Translations under genes and position numbers: made by a program
In this document: positions 1 through 14,920 of the stretch, in pieces
Numbering within the stretch: position 1 is the first letter of the stretch
Layout: every line of letters begins with the position of its first letter
Assembly: GCA_024305405.1 (NCBI GenBank)
Contig: JAKNDB010000079.1
Coordinates: forward strand, 1,670,001-1,734,000
DNA: 64,000 nucleotides
Reading direction: 5' to 3'
Origin: Dirofilaria immitis
Taxonomy: Eukaryota; Nematoda; Chromadorea; Rhabditida; Onchocercidae
The notes under the pieces: generated by a model
Seen by the model: only the letters and a program-made list of their open reading frames with translations
Told to the model about the DNA's origin: nothing
Databases searched by the model: none

Positions 1-357
1 AGGAAAATGTACAATGAAATAACTATTCGATAATTGATTTTACGATTGAAATCAAAATTTAACATTTCTTCTTGAGGCTATTTTTATCATAGTTGTTTAT
101 TTTATTAATTTAATATCAGCTGGTTTAGAAAATAACATTGAACAATTAATTAATTAATTATAATTAAGCGCTTCTCTTTTTTATTATTTTTCAAGAATTC
201 AATTTCGTTTAGAGCACAATTGTTTTGAATAATTCAAAAGTTTTAATGTCCCAAAAGAAAAGAAAAAATAGAATTTTTGAAAATTTATAAAATGAATATT
301 CAAATATTGCTTTATATTAATTAAATTGATTGAGAAGTTTCTTATGAATACTTCTAT

Positions 358-505
358 AAAAGCTATAATTGACCTAGTACTAATTTCATTTCTACACAGC
401 TATAGTTGATCTAGTACTAATTTCTACACAGGTATAATTGACCTAGTACTAATTTATACACAGCTATAGTTGATCTAATACTATTCTCATATTGATCTAA
501 TACTA
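358..505. repeat. degenerate ~32-bp tandem repeat
   Basis: Four to five imperfect copies of a unit containing GCTATAGTTGATCTAGTACT lie in a row. Copies alternate between ATAATTGACC and ATAGTTGATC variants and are separated by TTTCTACAC-like spacers. The array ends about 130 bases before the phospholipase start codon, so it lies in that gene's promoter or 5' leader region. No function is visible. Confidence 0.75.
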
Positions 506-633
506 TTTGCATATTTGAACTTAATAATTTGTAATTATTTCGTATAGAAATTTGTTAATCATTGCTACCTGCCAGTAGTATACTTGAGTGAATATCATCG
601 CATCTAAAAGCATATTTTTGAAGTCTTCTCGGA

Positions 634-3600
634 ATGACTCTCATTTCGATATCACCATTTGGCATAGTATCATTACTGCTTTCGATTATCATATCAGTCG
701 CATCTAGTGCCAAAAAGGAGTACCATTACATCCAATTGTACTAGGTAAGTTGTTATATGTTAATTTTTAAGTGGTAGCTAATTTTGCATTTTTTACTTAT
801 GATGATTAGAATTCTACTAAAAAGCAACAACTACTTAAGCCCATAATAAAATTACAGTACCTGATTAAAAAATTGCAGTACCCGGCTACGGTGGAGCACA
901 AATGAAAGCAAAACTTATTGGGAAACCTCAAACGGTACATTACTGGTGTGCTCGTCGGACGGATAATTACTTTGAATTATGGTTAAATTTGGAATTGTTC
1001 TTACCAGCAGTGATCGATTGTTGGGTAGACAATATGAAGTAAGCTGGAAATTAAATAAAAATTCCGTCTTTCAAATATTAGAAATGTATTCTCGAAATAA
1101 GCATTAGACAAAATTTTGTTAAATCTTCATTGCGAGAGCCGTTTTATCCCGGTGGTATGGAATATTTGAAGATTGGTATATAACACAACTACGAACAAAA
1201 CGTCAAATATGCCGGGTGTCTTGAGTGAGATTCCCGGATTCGGAAATACAAGCACCGTAGAATGGTTGGATACGTCAAAAGCATCAGAGGGACGCTATTT
1301 CACGGATATTGTTGAAGCATTCTTATTACTTGGTTATCGTCGAGGTAAAAATATTGTAGGTGCACCGTATGATTGGAGACAAGCGCCAAGTAAGGCTTTA
1401 AGTTGAATTTTCGATTTTATTATGAAATAAAAATCTCATATATTTCAAAAATTTATTGAAAATTCTCGAATTTCTTAACAAATTCCTCAAAATTTGACCA
1501 TTTCCAATATCTTTCAATCTTTATTTTTGTTTTATCAACAAAAATAATCGAATAAAAGTTTCGAATATTATCATAAGAAATAAATGAATAAATATTGTAG
1601 ATGAATTTGAGGAATATTATTCAAATTTGACAAAATTAATTGAAGAAACTTATTATTCTTGTAATCAGCAAAAAGTGATTATTATTGCACACAGCATGGG
1701 TAATCCGGTAATGCTCTATTTCTACAACAATATCGTTACAGAGGTGCCAAAAATTCTTATTAATTTAATCTCTAACTTCCTGCTTTAACTGTTTCCTTCA
1801 ATAATTATCGAGATTTCCTTTTCTATTAAATAGTCAAGGTAAAATGAATATTGCGAAATTATATTTGGAAATTTTCAAAAAACTTTTAAAACTATTTAGC
1901 ATGTTTCTCTCATAAATGAAATTCATTCCCGACATGGCATGTCTTTTTTTCTGCGAGAATTATTGGACTTTTGAGGAAAGTTTCAAGCAATCCAAAAATG
2001 ATTATTAATGTTCCGTAGAAAAGCATTTTTAAGAACGTATAATATTAGCATGCAACAGATTTATAATGCATGCAGCATGCTAAGAGCTTAATATTTTCTT
2101 ACATTTCTGCAAGTACAGTATCAGTATATTTTTAGTAAACTTTTCATATAAATCTCGAAATTGGTTAATAATAATTATGAAATAAATTTTTGTATTTTTG
2201 ATAGGAATGGAAAGACAAATTTATTCATTTACATATTTCGATATCCGGTGCTTGGGGTGGTGCTCTTCAAATTATTCGTCTTCTTGCTTCAGGTGAATGT
2301 GTAAGTAATGTGACGATTATACAAAGAATATTTTCACCTTAAATTATCAACAAATAATAATAATTATTATTATTATGTATGTAAATGATTAAGTCATGAG
2401 ATATGAAATTTGTAGCAATTTAAAAGGATATCTCGAGAAAAGATATGATATTTCCAGAAAATCAACTCTGAAGGCATTATTTGTTTAATTAAGCCTAGCT
2501 AGAGCAAATCATTTTTAACTTAAATTAGTAATAATTATATATAATGAGTACTTGGAAGATAAGATATACAATTAATAAAATCATCTGTAACTCAAATAAT
2601 CGTTATATGGTAAAGTAACCGGTGGATTAAGGTATGATTTTTGACCGAATCTTTTGAATTATTCTATTGAGGCCAAATTTCTAGGCTATAATATGGATCA
2701 ATATAGAATTTTGTTACCGCTAAGCTCATTACGTGAAATGCAACGATCATTTACCAGCTCGACATTTCTTTTTCCAAGCTATAATATTTGGAATGAAGAT
2801 GAAGTAAGTATACTTCTAGAATTGTCTTCTTTATTTTTTTTCATTGCAATACTTAAAATAAAATAGAAATTAATTCAATGAATAAAAAAAATAGGAAATA
2901 AAAGGGTTGTATTTATTTTTTGAAAATAAAATTGCAAAATTATGATCATTCATATACATAATTATTTTGCATAATAAAGTTGGTTAAAATAAATATCTAT
3001 AATTTATATTAGAAAATTGATGAAGTTGTAAGTATAAATAAAATTCGAATAAAAGTGATAATTGATGAAAAATTTTGAGGACTAAGTTAAAAATAACGAT
3101 TGATTTTTTCAGTTTGTTGAAATTAAAATTCATATATTGATGAATTATTTACTCTCAGGTATTTGCGATAGTTAATAATAAAAATTATACGCTGAAAAAT
3201 GTGGAAGAATTTTTCGAAGATATTAATTATAAAGTTGGCTGGTATCAATATCAGAACACAGCTCATTTACTCGGTAATTTTCAGGCACCAAATGTTGAGG
3301 TACGATCTAATCAATAAATTATCAGAGTTATATTTGAAATTTATGATTGTATATTTTATTATATAATACATGCATCCCATCAAAGATCATTTTAGATAAT
3401 TTCATAACGTCCTACTACAACATATCATTTTTAGCTACACTGTATCTATGGATACGACGTTGATACACCAGAAATTTTTCAATGGTCTGCAAAGTGGTTC
3501 CCAGATTATCAACCAGATACTATTTTTGGAGATGGTGATGGTACTGTCAATCGACGTTCTCTAGAAGCGTGTAAAAAATGGATTGGTAAAAATGGTGGAA

Positions 3601-4088
3601 AAAAGGTATCAATACCTACTTATTATTCAAAATATATATAGCAAAAAAACCAGAATGTTTTCTTTTTGGTAAATGTCATAAATATTTTTAATCTTTGATT
3701 AGAATAAAATTATCGGAAAAATTGTCCTTCATCATTTTCTTTAAAATTTTTGATAAATTACTCTTCAAAATATTCCGAAATATTTTCGAAAAATATGTTT
3801 TTGTAACTAATTTGATAAAAAAAAATTAAATCGTTATCATTTATTTGTACAGTTCAATGAAACATTACACGTAATTTTAAATGATTAAAAACTAAGAAAA
3901 AATTACTTATAAATTTTGATTTAGAAAATATATATAAGAAGTGGACATGAACTTCATAATCGATTAAATCAGTTTGTTCATTGCAGATATCTATGTATGA
4001 GATCAAGAATGCCGATCATGTGAAAATTATGGCGCAAGAGACAACAATCAAATTGATAACAAAAATTGCATTTATGGATAGACACTAA
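634..4088 (+). CDS. PLA2G15: lysosomal phospholipase A2 / LCAT-like acyltransferase (9 exons)
   Basis: Encodes an alpha/beta-hydrolase of the LCAT/group XV phospholipase A2 family, which deacylates and transacylates phospholipids in lysosomes or outside the cell. Exons: 634-744, 879-1038, 1172-1389, 1601-1743, 2205-2298, 2685-2803, 3159-3299, 3435-3605, 3987-4088. Exon 1 reads as a signal peptide (hydrophobic SLLLSIIISVA), then HPIVLVPGYGG opens the mature domain. The nucleophile elbow AHSMGN is in exon 4, the acid motif GDGDGTVN in exon 8 and the histidine motif ADHVKIM in exon 9, so the Ser-Asp-His triad is complete. GAPYDWR and WGGALQ are family signatures. Internal splice phases agree. 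The signal-peptide frame and the mature frame in exon 1 differ by one base at the A5 run 712-716; one more A would join them. Family identity is secure; exon 6 start is the least certain junction. Confidence 0.93.
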
Positions 4089-5439
4089 TGGAAATGACTT
4101 CTGCTGATAATTTAGCACTTTTTTTAAATGTTTAGTGCTAATATCAATCGCGCGTACGAAACGAATATTCATATTTATTCATTTTAAAGCCTACCCTGTA
4201 TTCGTCCATTCCCGTACCATCAAGTGCTGAAATTGAATGTTGTGATCATATGCCATATTTTCGAGAAGATCTCGACCATAATTATTGGGTCAAAACCAGG
4301 GTTATTTGTGGCTTATTTTACTTTGGCAGTCATGACTCACCATGCAATGCACTACATAACGCTTTTGATGGTATAGCGGACTGCTTCACAAACTCGAACC
4401 ATATACTCAAATTCAAAACAGACACTTTAACCACGAAACTAATCTGACCTAGGTATCATGATTATCATGTGCATATGAAGAATCATGAAATGTTAAATGT
4501 CTTCAATTAACGACTACTAATATATTAGATGCATGAAATACGTGCCATTACATGTAGTAGCTACATGTAGTAGCGGTTGAGCTTACATAGATCAAGTTGT
4601 CCCTTACTTTATAGTTTTTTGTAATGTAATCGATAACTTCCTACTTCAAGAATATCTATAAAAACTATTTCCTGAATATCACAGTCCAGTTAATTGCTAC
4701 TTTTATCAGTTTTATGAAGAGTGACTATTGTTATTGTTATTTATTAAATTACATTAAACGAAAATATCTCTTTATTTGAAATCAAACTATTCTGACAGTG
4801 AAATTAAGTCAAATCCATTCTTAAAAACGAATTCAATGAGACAAAAAAATATGGCAAAACGAATTCAAAAAAGCTTAATTACAAATTAAAGATAACTTGA
4901 AAATACCATTTTTATAGTCACATTATTAATTATAAAAATAATTTTGTCAAATATTTTTTCTTTGATAATTGATAACGAAATTACTCCAACAGAAAACAAA
5001 AAAGGCACTTCAAAATAAGATTTGAGATCAATATCAGTATATTCTCTATGTAAATCATTTCTAAAACAACATTATCCTGAATCTTCCGTGAAAAAAAAAA
5101 AGTTAGTAATAAAATAAGATAGTATATCTTTATCAAAACATGCAAATAGTGAGCATATAGTAGAACAGACCAAAGATTTTTGTTAAAATCATTTAACTAG
5201 TATCACTGTTTAAAATGTAGAAATTTAGCACGTATTATGAAATAAATTATAAAAAGTAGAACTCGTGACTGTTCCGAACTAAGCTCCATCACTAGCTGGA
5301 AGACTTATCTCAGAATTTAAAAGATTTATAAAATGCAATAAAAAAACAAAATAGCGCTCTGCAAAAATAACAAAGTAATCATAAAACAATTCAAAATTTA
5401 AAACGGCAAGCAAAATAAGACGAACGAGATAATTGTAAA
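4089..5439. other. convergent intergenic region
   Basis: The phospholipase (+) and THADA (-) genes end towards each other here. The stretch is A+T-rich with no coherent exon. A 13-bp unit (ACATGTAGTAGC followed by T or G) is duplicated head-to-tail near 4551-4577. Nothing else is recognised. Confidence 0.6.
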
Positions 5440-8400
5440 TCATGATATTAATTGCAACACATTACTTAAGTATTCATTACAGATCGGAATGGCTTCAGTA
5501 TAAGGATTTGAAGCGCATGCATCAAATAGGTAAGTGTGATTATTATTTTTAAGATTACCACAATGGTTTACAAATTCTTCAACTTCGGGATGATACTGTA
5601 CGAACCACCAGAATAAAATTTCCGGATTCAATGAAGTGACTTTCAAATTAACCGTATAAGAAAATAGTTCTGCCACCTGCAAACCTAGTTTTAAGAAAAC
5701 AAAAGTCGATATAATAATATCCACGTAGACATTTTTCTAAAAACTACATTTTACGCTTCAATAGCTAAAAGACAATTTAATTACAGTAATGCTTTTACTG
5801 ATACTCCTATATTGAAAGCACAGCTATTACAAATTCATCATTTCAAGACACTGCAAGTACTTAATGTTTGCTATGAAAAACCTATGCAAAATAAATAACC
5901 GCATAATAATCGATAAGAAATCTTTTAATATATATATCGTAAAAAAGAAAAGAGACTAACTTCTTCCCTGATTTTTTCATTTTCGCTCTTCAACAGAAGA
6001 ACGATAATTTTACATAATTGAATGTCTGGTTTACCTACAATAAGAAATTTATTATTATAAGTTCTGAAATATCATATGAGGAAAATGAAATAACAAACAT
6101 AATAAAAACCTTTTCTCAAAAGTAATTCCAAAGCCCGAACGGCTATAGACTGGACTTCTTGATCTTCGCTAACGGCACTGCTATGTAACCATTCAAAACG
6201 CCATTCACTACAATCCAATTTTATAAGAAGCAAATTTGCCAAATGTCGGTTGTTCTGCCTATAATAAATCAAAATTATATCAAAAAAGAATTATCTTTGG
6301 AAAGATTCTGTTTATAAAACACATAAATGCTGCCAATAACTTTGGCATTACAATTCTCCGCGAATGATTTCCACAAAATTCATCAAAGTCCACTTCCTTT
6401 GAAGAGCAAAGTATTGCATTTGAAGTTATAATGCTACATTAAATTTCAAAATATATCTAACCTTGTCATCGGGATTAATTCGTTAAGAAAATGCTTTAGA
6501 AAACCAGTATCAAATAATTTCGTTAAATCTGTCCCAGTGTTATTCAGAAACAATGTCAAAATCTGTAATGCGCCATTCATATTAATTATATAATAAGTTT
6601 GAAACAACTTTTTAATAGAAAAAAATTTAAACATAAGTATTTATCATCATTACCTTCTGTCAGTTCGCTTTTTATTTTCTTGTTTAGAGGTAACTTACAT
6701 AACACTGAACAAATGGCCCTGAATTTCGAATGTCTTCAATCGCTAACTGAATTATTTCAGTCTCAGTAAACTTCGCTGTAGTCGATTTCGACAATGCTCG
6801 CCAGAATTCAAGACGCAGAATTTTATTGTTCATCAACAGATTCTTGATTTCAAAAGAAATTTTGCCATCTAAAATGATTTCTAATTATTAATGGGTCTGA
6901 TTTAATGTCGCCTTCAAACTGAAATGATATAGAAACGTCCCGAAAGAAAAGAAAATTCTCGCATATTACAACATGAACGAGCAAAAAAAGAAAAAATAAT
7001 TTGAGCGATCTTCAACTGGAAATTAAATATTTCAAAAAATGTCATATACATATAAATACTTATTAACTTTGTTTTATAGTAAACGTAACTTCAATTTTTC
7101 CAGCAATCCATTTTGCTAAGGGTCTAAAAACCAACACTGCATCTGGCAAAACAAATTCTTTGACGAATGATGCTGTGAACTGATATCTGATTTTAAGAAG
7201 CAATGTCAAGAACAAAAATCTATTATAATCGCACCTGAAAGTAATTATGATGATTACTGCAGGATAAATTAAATAGTAAATCTAGATTAGTAAATCTTTA
7301 AAATTTTAAGGATGAAATGATCAAAAACATTCCACAATAATATTTCATTTTTCTAATAACAACATTTTTCATACATCAAATTACTCAATCGAAGATCTAT
7401 TAAGTGAAGTTGAAATACGACACCGAAACGAATTTTGAATTCCATACGATTTTATGGTGTAGGAAATGAAATTATTTTCATGTTTCTAATATTATAACGC
7501 GATGAATTGCTAGTCAAGAAAAAATTATACCATCTTTCGAAACATTTGTTATTTTTGAATCTTCTGATTACCAACTGTATGCAGTTCCGTAATTCACATC
7601 CATCAAACGTAACAGCAAGTTCCATTAACTGTAACTCGATTTTGGTATAATTTATCTGGACTTTAAACAGAAAAGATAAAAAAATATTTGATTTTTCTGC
7701 TGACAATTCAAATAATAATTAAGATAAAGATAAAATACTTTTTCCTTGTCTAATAATCTAACTATTTAAACGAATACCATAAGCATAATTGTACAAATTT
7801 CATTTTGAGTACATGCAGTAAGATCAATCTTTGAAATCCAGTTCAACAAGAAATGAATATCCTGAAATAGAAATGGTACATATTAATTAGCTGTACAATA
7901 AACAAATTGCTAATTCAAAATTAAAAAGAAGGCTGAATAATATTTCATTGCATGACTAGAAGTGCATTAAAGGAACTTAAATGAACTCTCAACTAACATT
8001 CAAAAGAATATTATTGTATACTTATGCTCATATAAAAGTAAACGACGCAAATAAGTTTCATATGAATGTTTTCATACTTGAATTTCGCAAATAGAAATAA
8101 GTGCCGCTACAAATAATTCCCGAAGTCTCATAGCACGACAGGATAGTGAAAATTTTAGTAGTGGAATAACATAAGTTGAAAGCGAATAAATGGAAATGTG
8201 TCGCGGAGAAGGGAAGAGATGAATGAGAACAGTCAAAACAGCGAACATTCTCAGCTGCGAATCGGATTTCTTGCTTTCATCAAATTGTCGGTGTAATAAA
8301 TCATACAATGATGGAAATCTACAACATTCAAATTCAATCTGTTTTATTTAGTTCAATTCATTTTCATATCATTTCAGTTTGCAAAAGTTTCTAAATGATT

Positions 8401-9110
8401 TCATAACAATTCTTATGTCTGGATTACCTTCACAATTTTAAAAATAAATCCAGTTAGAATTAAAAATAGAAATTGTCTGTTATAATAAATATTAAATGAT
8501 CTACCATATGCCTATATATATCAAAGTTGACTTTTAACAGTATCAAATATTGCGCAGAATTTTCAAGTGACATTAAATAATTAACTCAGTCATCTATCAG
8601 CCAACAGCAAATATGAATTTGAAATATCGATACAAGATAGTTGAAGTATAGAAATCATTTTTAATAAGAAAAATCTCATTTGAATTGGCAAACCTCGAGA
8701 AGAACTCAAAAGAGGATAAGCGATTTTTTCATGCGGATGAAATGAAAGTTGTATGCTTCGAGGAATACCGAACATTCGATTGATCAGTGCAGCAAACAAC
8801 TGTGATGCAGCACTTCGTACTGCCCAACTCCTAGAACTGAAAAAAGCAAAACAGAGATTCACCGCAGGTTCTACATAACATAGAACTAATTCCGATAGAC
8901 GACTATTCGAGAAAATAGCTCGCATGATATTGATACTGTGAACCCTGAAATGTTCAAAAATTTCAAAAGAACCTTAAAAGAATTACTACTAATTAAGGAA
9001 TTAATCATCTATCTGATTACTAAAGTGAGATTCTTATGAAAAGTTTTTTCACGAATTTAACTATGATAAGAAAGAATATATTTCTGAAACTTTTATATAG
9101 CTGATGATGT

Positions 9111-9149
<39 letters not shown>

Positions 9150-12100
9150 TTATGCGGTTGAACAATATTGAACAACATATGATTAGTGAATGTCCATAAA
9201 AAGCAATGCTATATCCGATATATTGCTCAAATAATAAAAAAAACTTTAACAAAAAACTATTAGAAACACTCACTGTGCTTCATATGATCTTTTTCCATTT
9301 TCAAGCATAGATAACATCGTTGTTTTTAGACACTGTGCATCATTTGTGATCGGTTCCTTTACGAGAATTGAAACAAGTAAATGTGGTAAACCAGCACTTC
9401 GACGTGTTGCACACAATATATCTAGAAAAAAGTTCAAAGCATATATAGAATATCAACGATAAATGCTCTTTATCAGCACCGGAGATATTTAAAAAACCAA
9501 TGCTGTTTAGATATCATACAAAAACTGAGTTTCTTAATTTTATATTCGACATAAAAAAGGATGATACATTTGAAGTATTAGTAAAAGAGATAAAGAACGA
9601 ATTTAAAATTGAAATATACAGAAGAGTTCCAATATTCTAATAATAAATTTTGCTCTCAGAGACATTGATTATTCCTTATTGATGTCAGTATAAAAGAAAT
9701 ACGTACCAAAAACTAACTCTTTTACTATCAATCAAGTCAATAATTTGCTTCACCCAAGCTTCTGGATGAAATAAATCGATGAATCTTGAATTACCAGCTA
9801 AAACGAACGACCAAAATTTTGCACATAATGCTTCAAATCCTTCAACTGCTGTCTCGATAGCACCACAGTGTTTACATTCCGTTAGTTGCCGCCAATAATA
9901 ATTGCATATACACTGCACAGTTTCCGAAGAAAGTAGAGAATTTCCGAGCCACTAAAATAAATTCAATTTCCTAATTTTGAACTAAAATACAATTCAAATA
10001 ATTTACATTTTTGAATAAGAATAAAAGTCATACATAGTATCCAATACTATTGCATAAACAATGCAGTTTCAAACGCGCATTGCGAATATTTAGTACCTTA
10101 TAGAAGTAAAATTTTTACAAAGTGGAAAAAAACCTAAAATCATTTCCAAGAAGTGTAAAGTCGGAAACCAAAATGTATGAATGAACGAACCTTTGTGATT
10201 ACTATGTAAAATATTGCAGAAACATATTTGTGTGAACGCCAACAACTTGCTAATAATGCCTGACAGAAATCTGTACTTTCTTTTAATTGTTCGAAATCTT
10301 TGATGTTTACTGAAAATTTATTTAGTGCTCGAAAATTAAATTTATTTCTTTTTGAAAACGAACGTTAAATTTTTAGCACAGACTGATCGATTAACTTGGA
10401 ACATTCAAACATAGCTCATTTCATAGCAATCCATTTTGAAGAACTCAAAACAAATATTTAGAACAATAAAGATTTCAAAAATTTATTTGGAGACTCACCA
10501 ATAGTATTTATATGTTCATCGGGAATGAAACCTTCCGGTGACATACTGTTTACAACAGGCGCTACCAACTCACTTATTTGGAAGCACATTGGTAACAAAT
10601 CATGGTTAATTAACGTAACACACCAATCGCTGTTTGTTCTAAATTGATATCAAGGGAGATGAAAAAAAGAGGACAATAATAACTAAAAATATGTTTATTG
10701 GAAAACTTTATAGAAAGTAAAGCACAGAGTTTTCATACAGAATTTGCTATCGGAAAGACTAAATATATCAAAATCAGTTTTATCAGACGAGAGATATGAT
10801 TCGAAAAATTTGACAGCTTAGTATACATAGAATGGTCATCATCCAAAAAGTTATAATAAAATTAAAGAAGAAGAAAATCTAATGCATAAAATAATCTTAC
10901 GAAGTAGATTGAAAAAGTTCCAATATTACACTAATTGCGCTTAGTATGGAATAAACGAAGCCTTGTTTAGTTGCAATCATTAAAAAATCTTCTGAGATGA
11001 GTTTTATTCGATCTTTGCACACATTAAGGAGATATTGAAAAACATTTTGTAAGTTCTCGGGTTTTTCTTAAGATAAAAGCGCAAGCGATAACTGGATGTA
11101 AGTGTAAAGAGTGATCGAATGGAGAACATCTGTTGTTTCATCTCTGAGAAATAAAAATCGAAATTCTGCAATTAAAATCTTGTAAGTCGAGTAGAATTTA
11201 ATCCTTTTAGGCCAAAAGTTTTAACCACTGCTCGCTTCAATATCAATTTACAGGCTTATGATTCAACTTCAAAGTTATTCAGTAGCGCCAATTGCAAGCA
11301 ACAAATTCTCAGTTACGTGTTTCGAAAGATAAGATAATAACTCACAAAATCATGAATTTCGAAAAATGGTGAAGATAGTAAACGAAGAGCTGATATTTGA
11401 CACAACTGATATGAATCATCCAAACAACATATTACACGAGAAATTTGTTCGTCTGTTGGTTTCAGTTTTGGTAACAAGAACTCGAAAAACATACCTGAAA
11501 AATTATTTGAAGTCATCACTTCATTGAATTCGCGAAAAATAAATTAAAATCACCGATACAGTTCACCTGGCACACCAAACATATCTTACAACGAAAAACC
11601 TTCAAATATAATCATAGGAAATCAAATCTGGGTGATTTTATTGCAAGCAATTATTTAAAGGCTGCTATATTAAGTCGAAGAGACTTTTCAATAAAAAGGT
11701 GTAGGTAAAAAAACTAATGATTAAAGCGGTGTCTAGTGATTAATCAGTCTAACAATTTGAATTCTGAGAATACATAATAATGTGCATGAAGCTGTCTAAC
11801 TAGTGACAGAAGAAATATTAAGGAATGGAAATCTTATAGAGGAAGACAAAGATTCATGCAATTAGTTTTTGTGTCGCTGTTTCAAATCTATTATATTTGA
11901 ATTTCCAAGTTGGACTTGGTTTCCAGACAAGTACCTTTATTATCATTAACTAAATAGTTATCCAGGAAAAGATGTTCCAACATTTGAAGAGCCATTATAC
12001 GCCTACTGAAGTTTGCATATTGAATTAAATTTTGGAAACACAAATCACGTAACCAGTAGATGAAATCCACATACGGTTGTAACTTGTCCTCATAATTGCT

Positions 12101-14920
12101 ATTTTTCATAATATTTTGTCCACTTTCACGAATCCGAATCGATATCTGAATTAAACTGTTACATAAAGTTAAGATAAAATTATTCATTATGTTAAGCCGT
12201 GTAATGGACTTCCTTTTGAATAAGGTCACGCTGCAAGAAAGAATATTAAAATGTTATTATACAAAACATGTCTTTTTTTTAACTTATTTTCATTCAACAC
12301 CTATAATTTTTCTTAATTTAAAGTGGTAAATATTTCTGAAATCAGGTGTGAAATGTACCTGAATTAAAATCAACAATATATTGTCACTAAATCTTTCAAA
12401 ATTGTACAATTACGCGCCTTATTAGTGTAACCAGTTAAATAACTACGGAATTTCGTGCCGGTCAAATATAATGTCCGTCGTCTATAAATGTACTAAAAAG
12501 TTAATGCATCAGATAAATAATGAAGATGAAATAATTATATTACAATGAGTATCTACTTTTTTCAAACCAGACAATATTGTCAATCTGACAGCTGGTGATT
12601 GTTCGGCCATATTCGTCGCTATGAAGCTTTTACATAGTAACAACTGGCGACTGGAAATCGACGTTGTTAACTTGGGATGATCACAAATTAGACTCCAAGC
12701 CATTAAACGAATCTAAGTGTAAATTTTTGAAAATTAACCAGAAGTAAATCTACGATTACGGTAGTACTTCATATCAATATCGATCATGACTTAATAAAGA
12801 ATGCCATGTCCTGGAGTGTTAAATTTTATTTCACATTTTTTTTCACTAAGGCGATCAAAAAGACATCTAGCAAAGTATCCGACTAATATAAAATAATCGT
12901 ATGGATTCATTACTGGAAATCGCAAAATATAAAGAAAAATCCTAATTTTTTTGAGCAAAATTATTTACGAAATTAATTAAAAATCTTATATTTTCACCCG
13001 TGTAGTGGCATTGAATAATGCAGAAATCACTACGCTTTCATCAATGAATGAAATCCACTCCAGAATATTTCCATTCCCTTTCTGGTGAAAAAGACAAAAT
13101 TTCGCAATATAAAGTAGCGTTTCAAGGCTGTCCGTATTGTGTACGCAATCTGTAAAATTTAAACTTTTTTTCGCAATTTATTTATAATCATTATAATAAT
13201 TTTGTTAATACCAAACGTATTTTCAACATTTTTAATTGCATTTTATTATTATTAAAGCAATCAAAAGAGACTATCTTTTCCTAAAATTTATGCTAAATAT
13301 ATTTGAAAATAATCAAAAACGAAGGGTTATAAGAACAAGCAAACCTGCTTGAAATATTTTTAATTCTTCAACTATCCAATTTAGAAGCAACGAATGTTTT
13401 GAAAATTCAGGCAACAATCGATCCTGAACAGCAATTCGAATTGCTTTTACGGGTGACTGAAGTGATGAGCGCAACAAATTACTATGCAGCTGCAGTCGAT
13501 CTGATTTACCAAAATTTTTGATAATATCGAAAGCAATGAGCTCACTGACCTGTGATAATGAGTTAGATAAAAAGAGACTATACAAATGCAGACAAAAACA
13601 TGTTGCAACAACATCTAAAATATTTGCACATTATATATATTATGATTTCACAAGAATAAATCCTTCGAAAATAATTAAGAAATAACAAAAAACACATTAC
13701 AAATTCTGAATGCTCTTTTGCTTACCACAGCTACTAGAGTTGGATTTGATAATGACGTATATAACTCTGTACAGAAATTGTCCATGAAACCTTCCGAAAA
13801 TGACACCATCACTTTACTATATATCAACTAAAAGACTTTAATCAAGACAAGGCAGTAATAATGAATGAAAAGTTCTGTTGCAGTTATACTTATATTATCT
13901 AGTAAAAAATGACGAAAAATTCTGATCAAACAATAATGCTGCAACAGAATATTTTCCATGATAGTGTATATTTATTTGAAAAAAAAAATTAAGAGATTTT
14001 TCAAGAACTCCACAGAAAATCTAAACGGAATAAAAGTTGTGGAAGAAACATACGATACATCGATAACGACCGCGACAAGTTGACCGCGAATCAGTCAGGA
14101 ATTTTCCAACATTTTTAGCCCATGAAGAAAGAGAATTTTGCAATACACATTTTGCGAGATGCAATTTCATTAATGATTCGAAAATGTTGACACAATCGTG
14201 ACATACCGCCTCCGAAACATAATCCCAGAATCTGCAGACAAAGTCGAATAGTTTATCTTCCTCGCATTCTTTCAATATCCATTCTTTTTCTCTAAAATAT
14301 GTGTAACTTTTATCTTTAACTATTCACATGCTATTCGTGATAAAAACTCAATTTATGGGATTTTAAAATGGTTCATATGAAAAAAAAAAGAATTCTATAT
14401 GCTAAACTTGCTTCAATATAATTAACAATCTTGCCAATGCCTTTGATATATCTAACATTGTCCCTGTATTACTGGAATATCTGAAAAAGACATTTATTAG
14501 CAATGTTTGATAACTAATCTTCAAATTTGTTTAAATCTAATCACCAAATGGTATAATGTTTTTATATGAATATATATGCTTTTATATGTTATTGCATGCA
14601 ATTATTTACTTTCTCTGCTATTAATATTAATAATATCTTCATTATTATCACAGTATTACTTTGATCATTTAGCTGTTAATAGGAAAATCAATAAGAGATC
14701 CTTGTTTATATGGGATTAATACATAAAATTAATATTAAAATTACTTTTGCGAGAAATGTAATATTGCAGGAATGCATGCATCTATCAAGAAGCATTCATG
14801 CTCATTGCAACATGTTTCGAACCAATCCTCGATTGGTTTTCGAAAAAGAAAAGTAAAACATGAAGTTGACGATGTACATTTTAAGCTATAACATTTTGAC
14901 GTTCCACTTCCAACAATCAT
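5440..14920 (-). CDS. THADA: THADA / Trm732 family HEAT-repeat protein (~24 exons)
   Basis: Large ARM/HEAT-repeat protein. Yeast Trm732 and human THADA partner the Trm7/FTSJ1 methyltransferase for 2'-O-methylation of tRNA position 32; fly THADA also affects calcium handling and lipid storage. The start ATG is at 14920-14918, one base after a TTGCAG acceptor. Exon blocks run at about 14745-14920, 14408-14480, 14045-14290, 13730-13810, 13345-13552, 12996-13150, 12558-12705, 11920-12233, 11345-11493, 10907-11145, 10499-10636, 10194-10307, 9708-9950, 9274-9422, 8695-8945, 8079-8320, 7781-7862, 7575-7670, 7083-7236, 6694-6869, 6463-6561, 6110-6258, 5963-6036 and 5440-5742. Diagnostic segments are ANFSRRIMALQML, SPEGFIPDEHINT, RRSAGLPHLL and the DUF2428 stretch VHSINIMRAIFSNSRL with WAVRSAASQLFAALI. 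The last exon ends at TGA 5440-5442. A few junctions (exons 3-4, 7-8, and the segment near 11062) do not keep phase as written. Identity is firm; exact exon ends are approximate. Confidence 0.9.
9112..9147. repeat. (TA)n microsatellite in a THADA intron
   Basis: About 15 uninterrupted TA dinucleotides lie in the intron between the exons ending near 9274 and starting near 8945. It is probably length-polymorphic and has no coding role. Confidence 0.9.
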
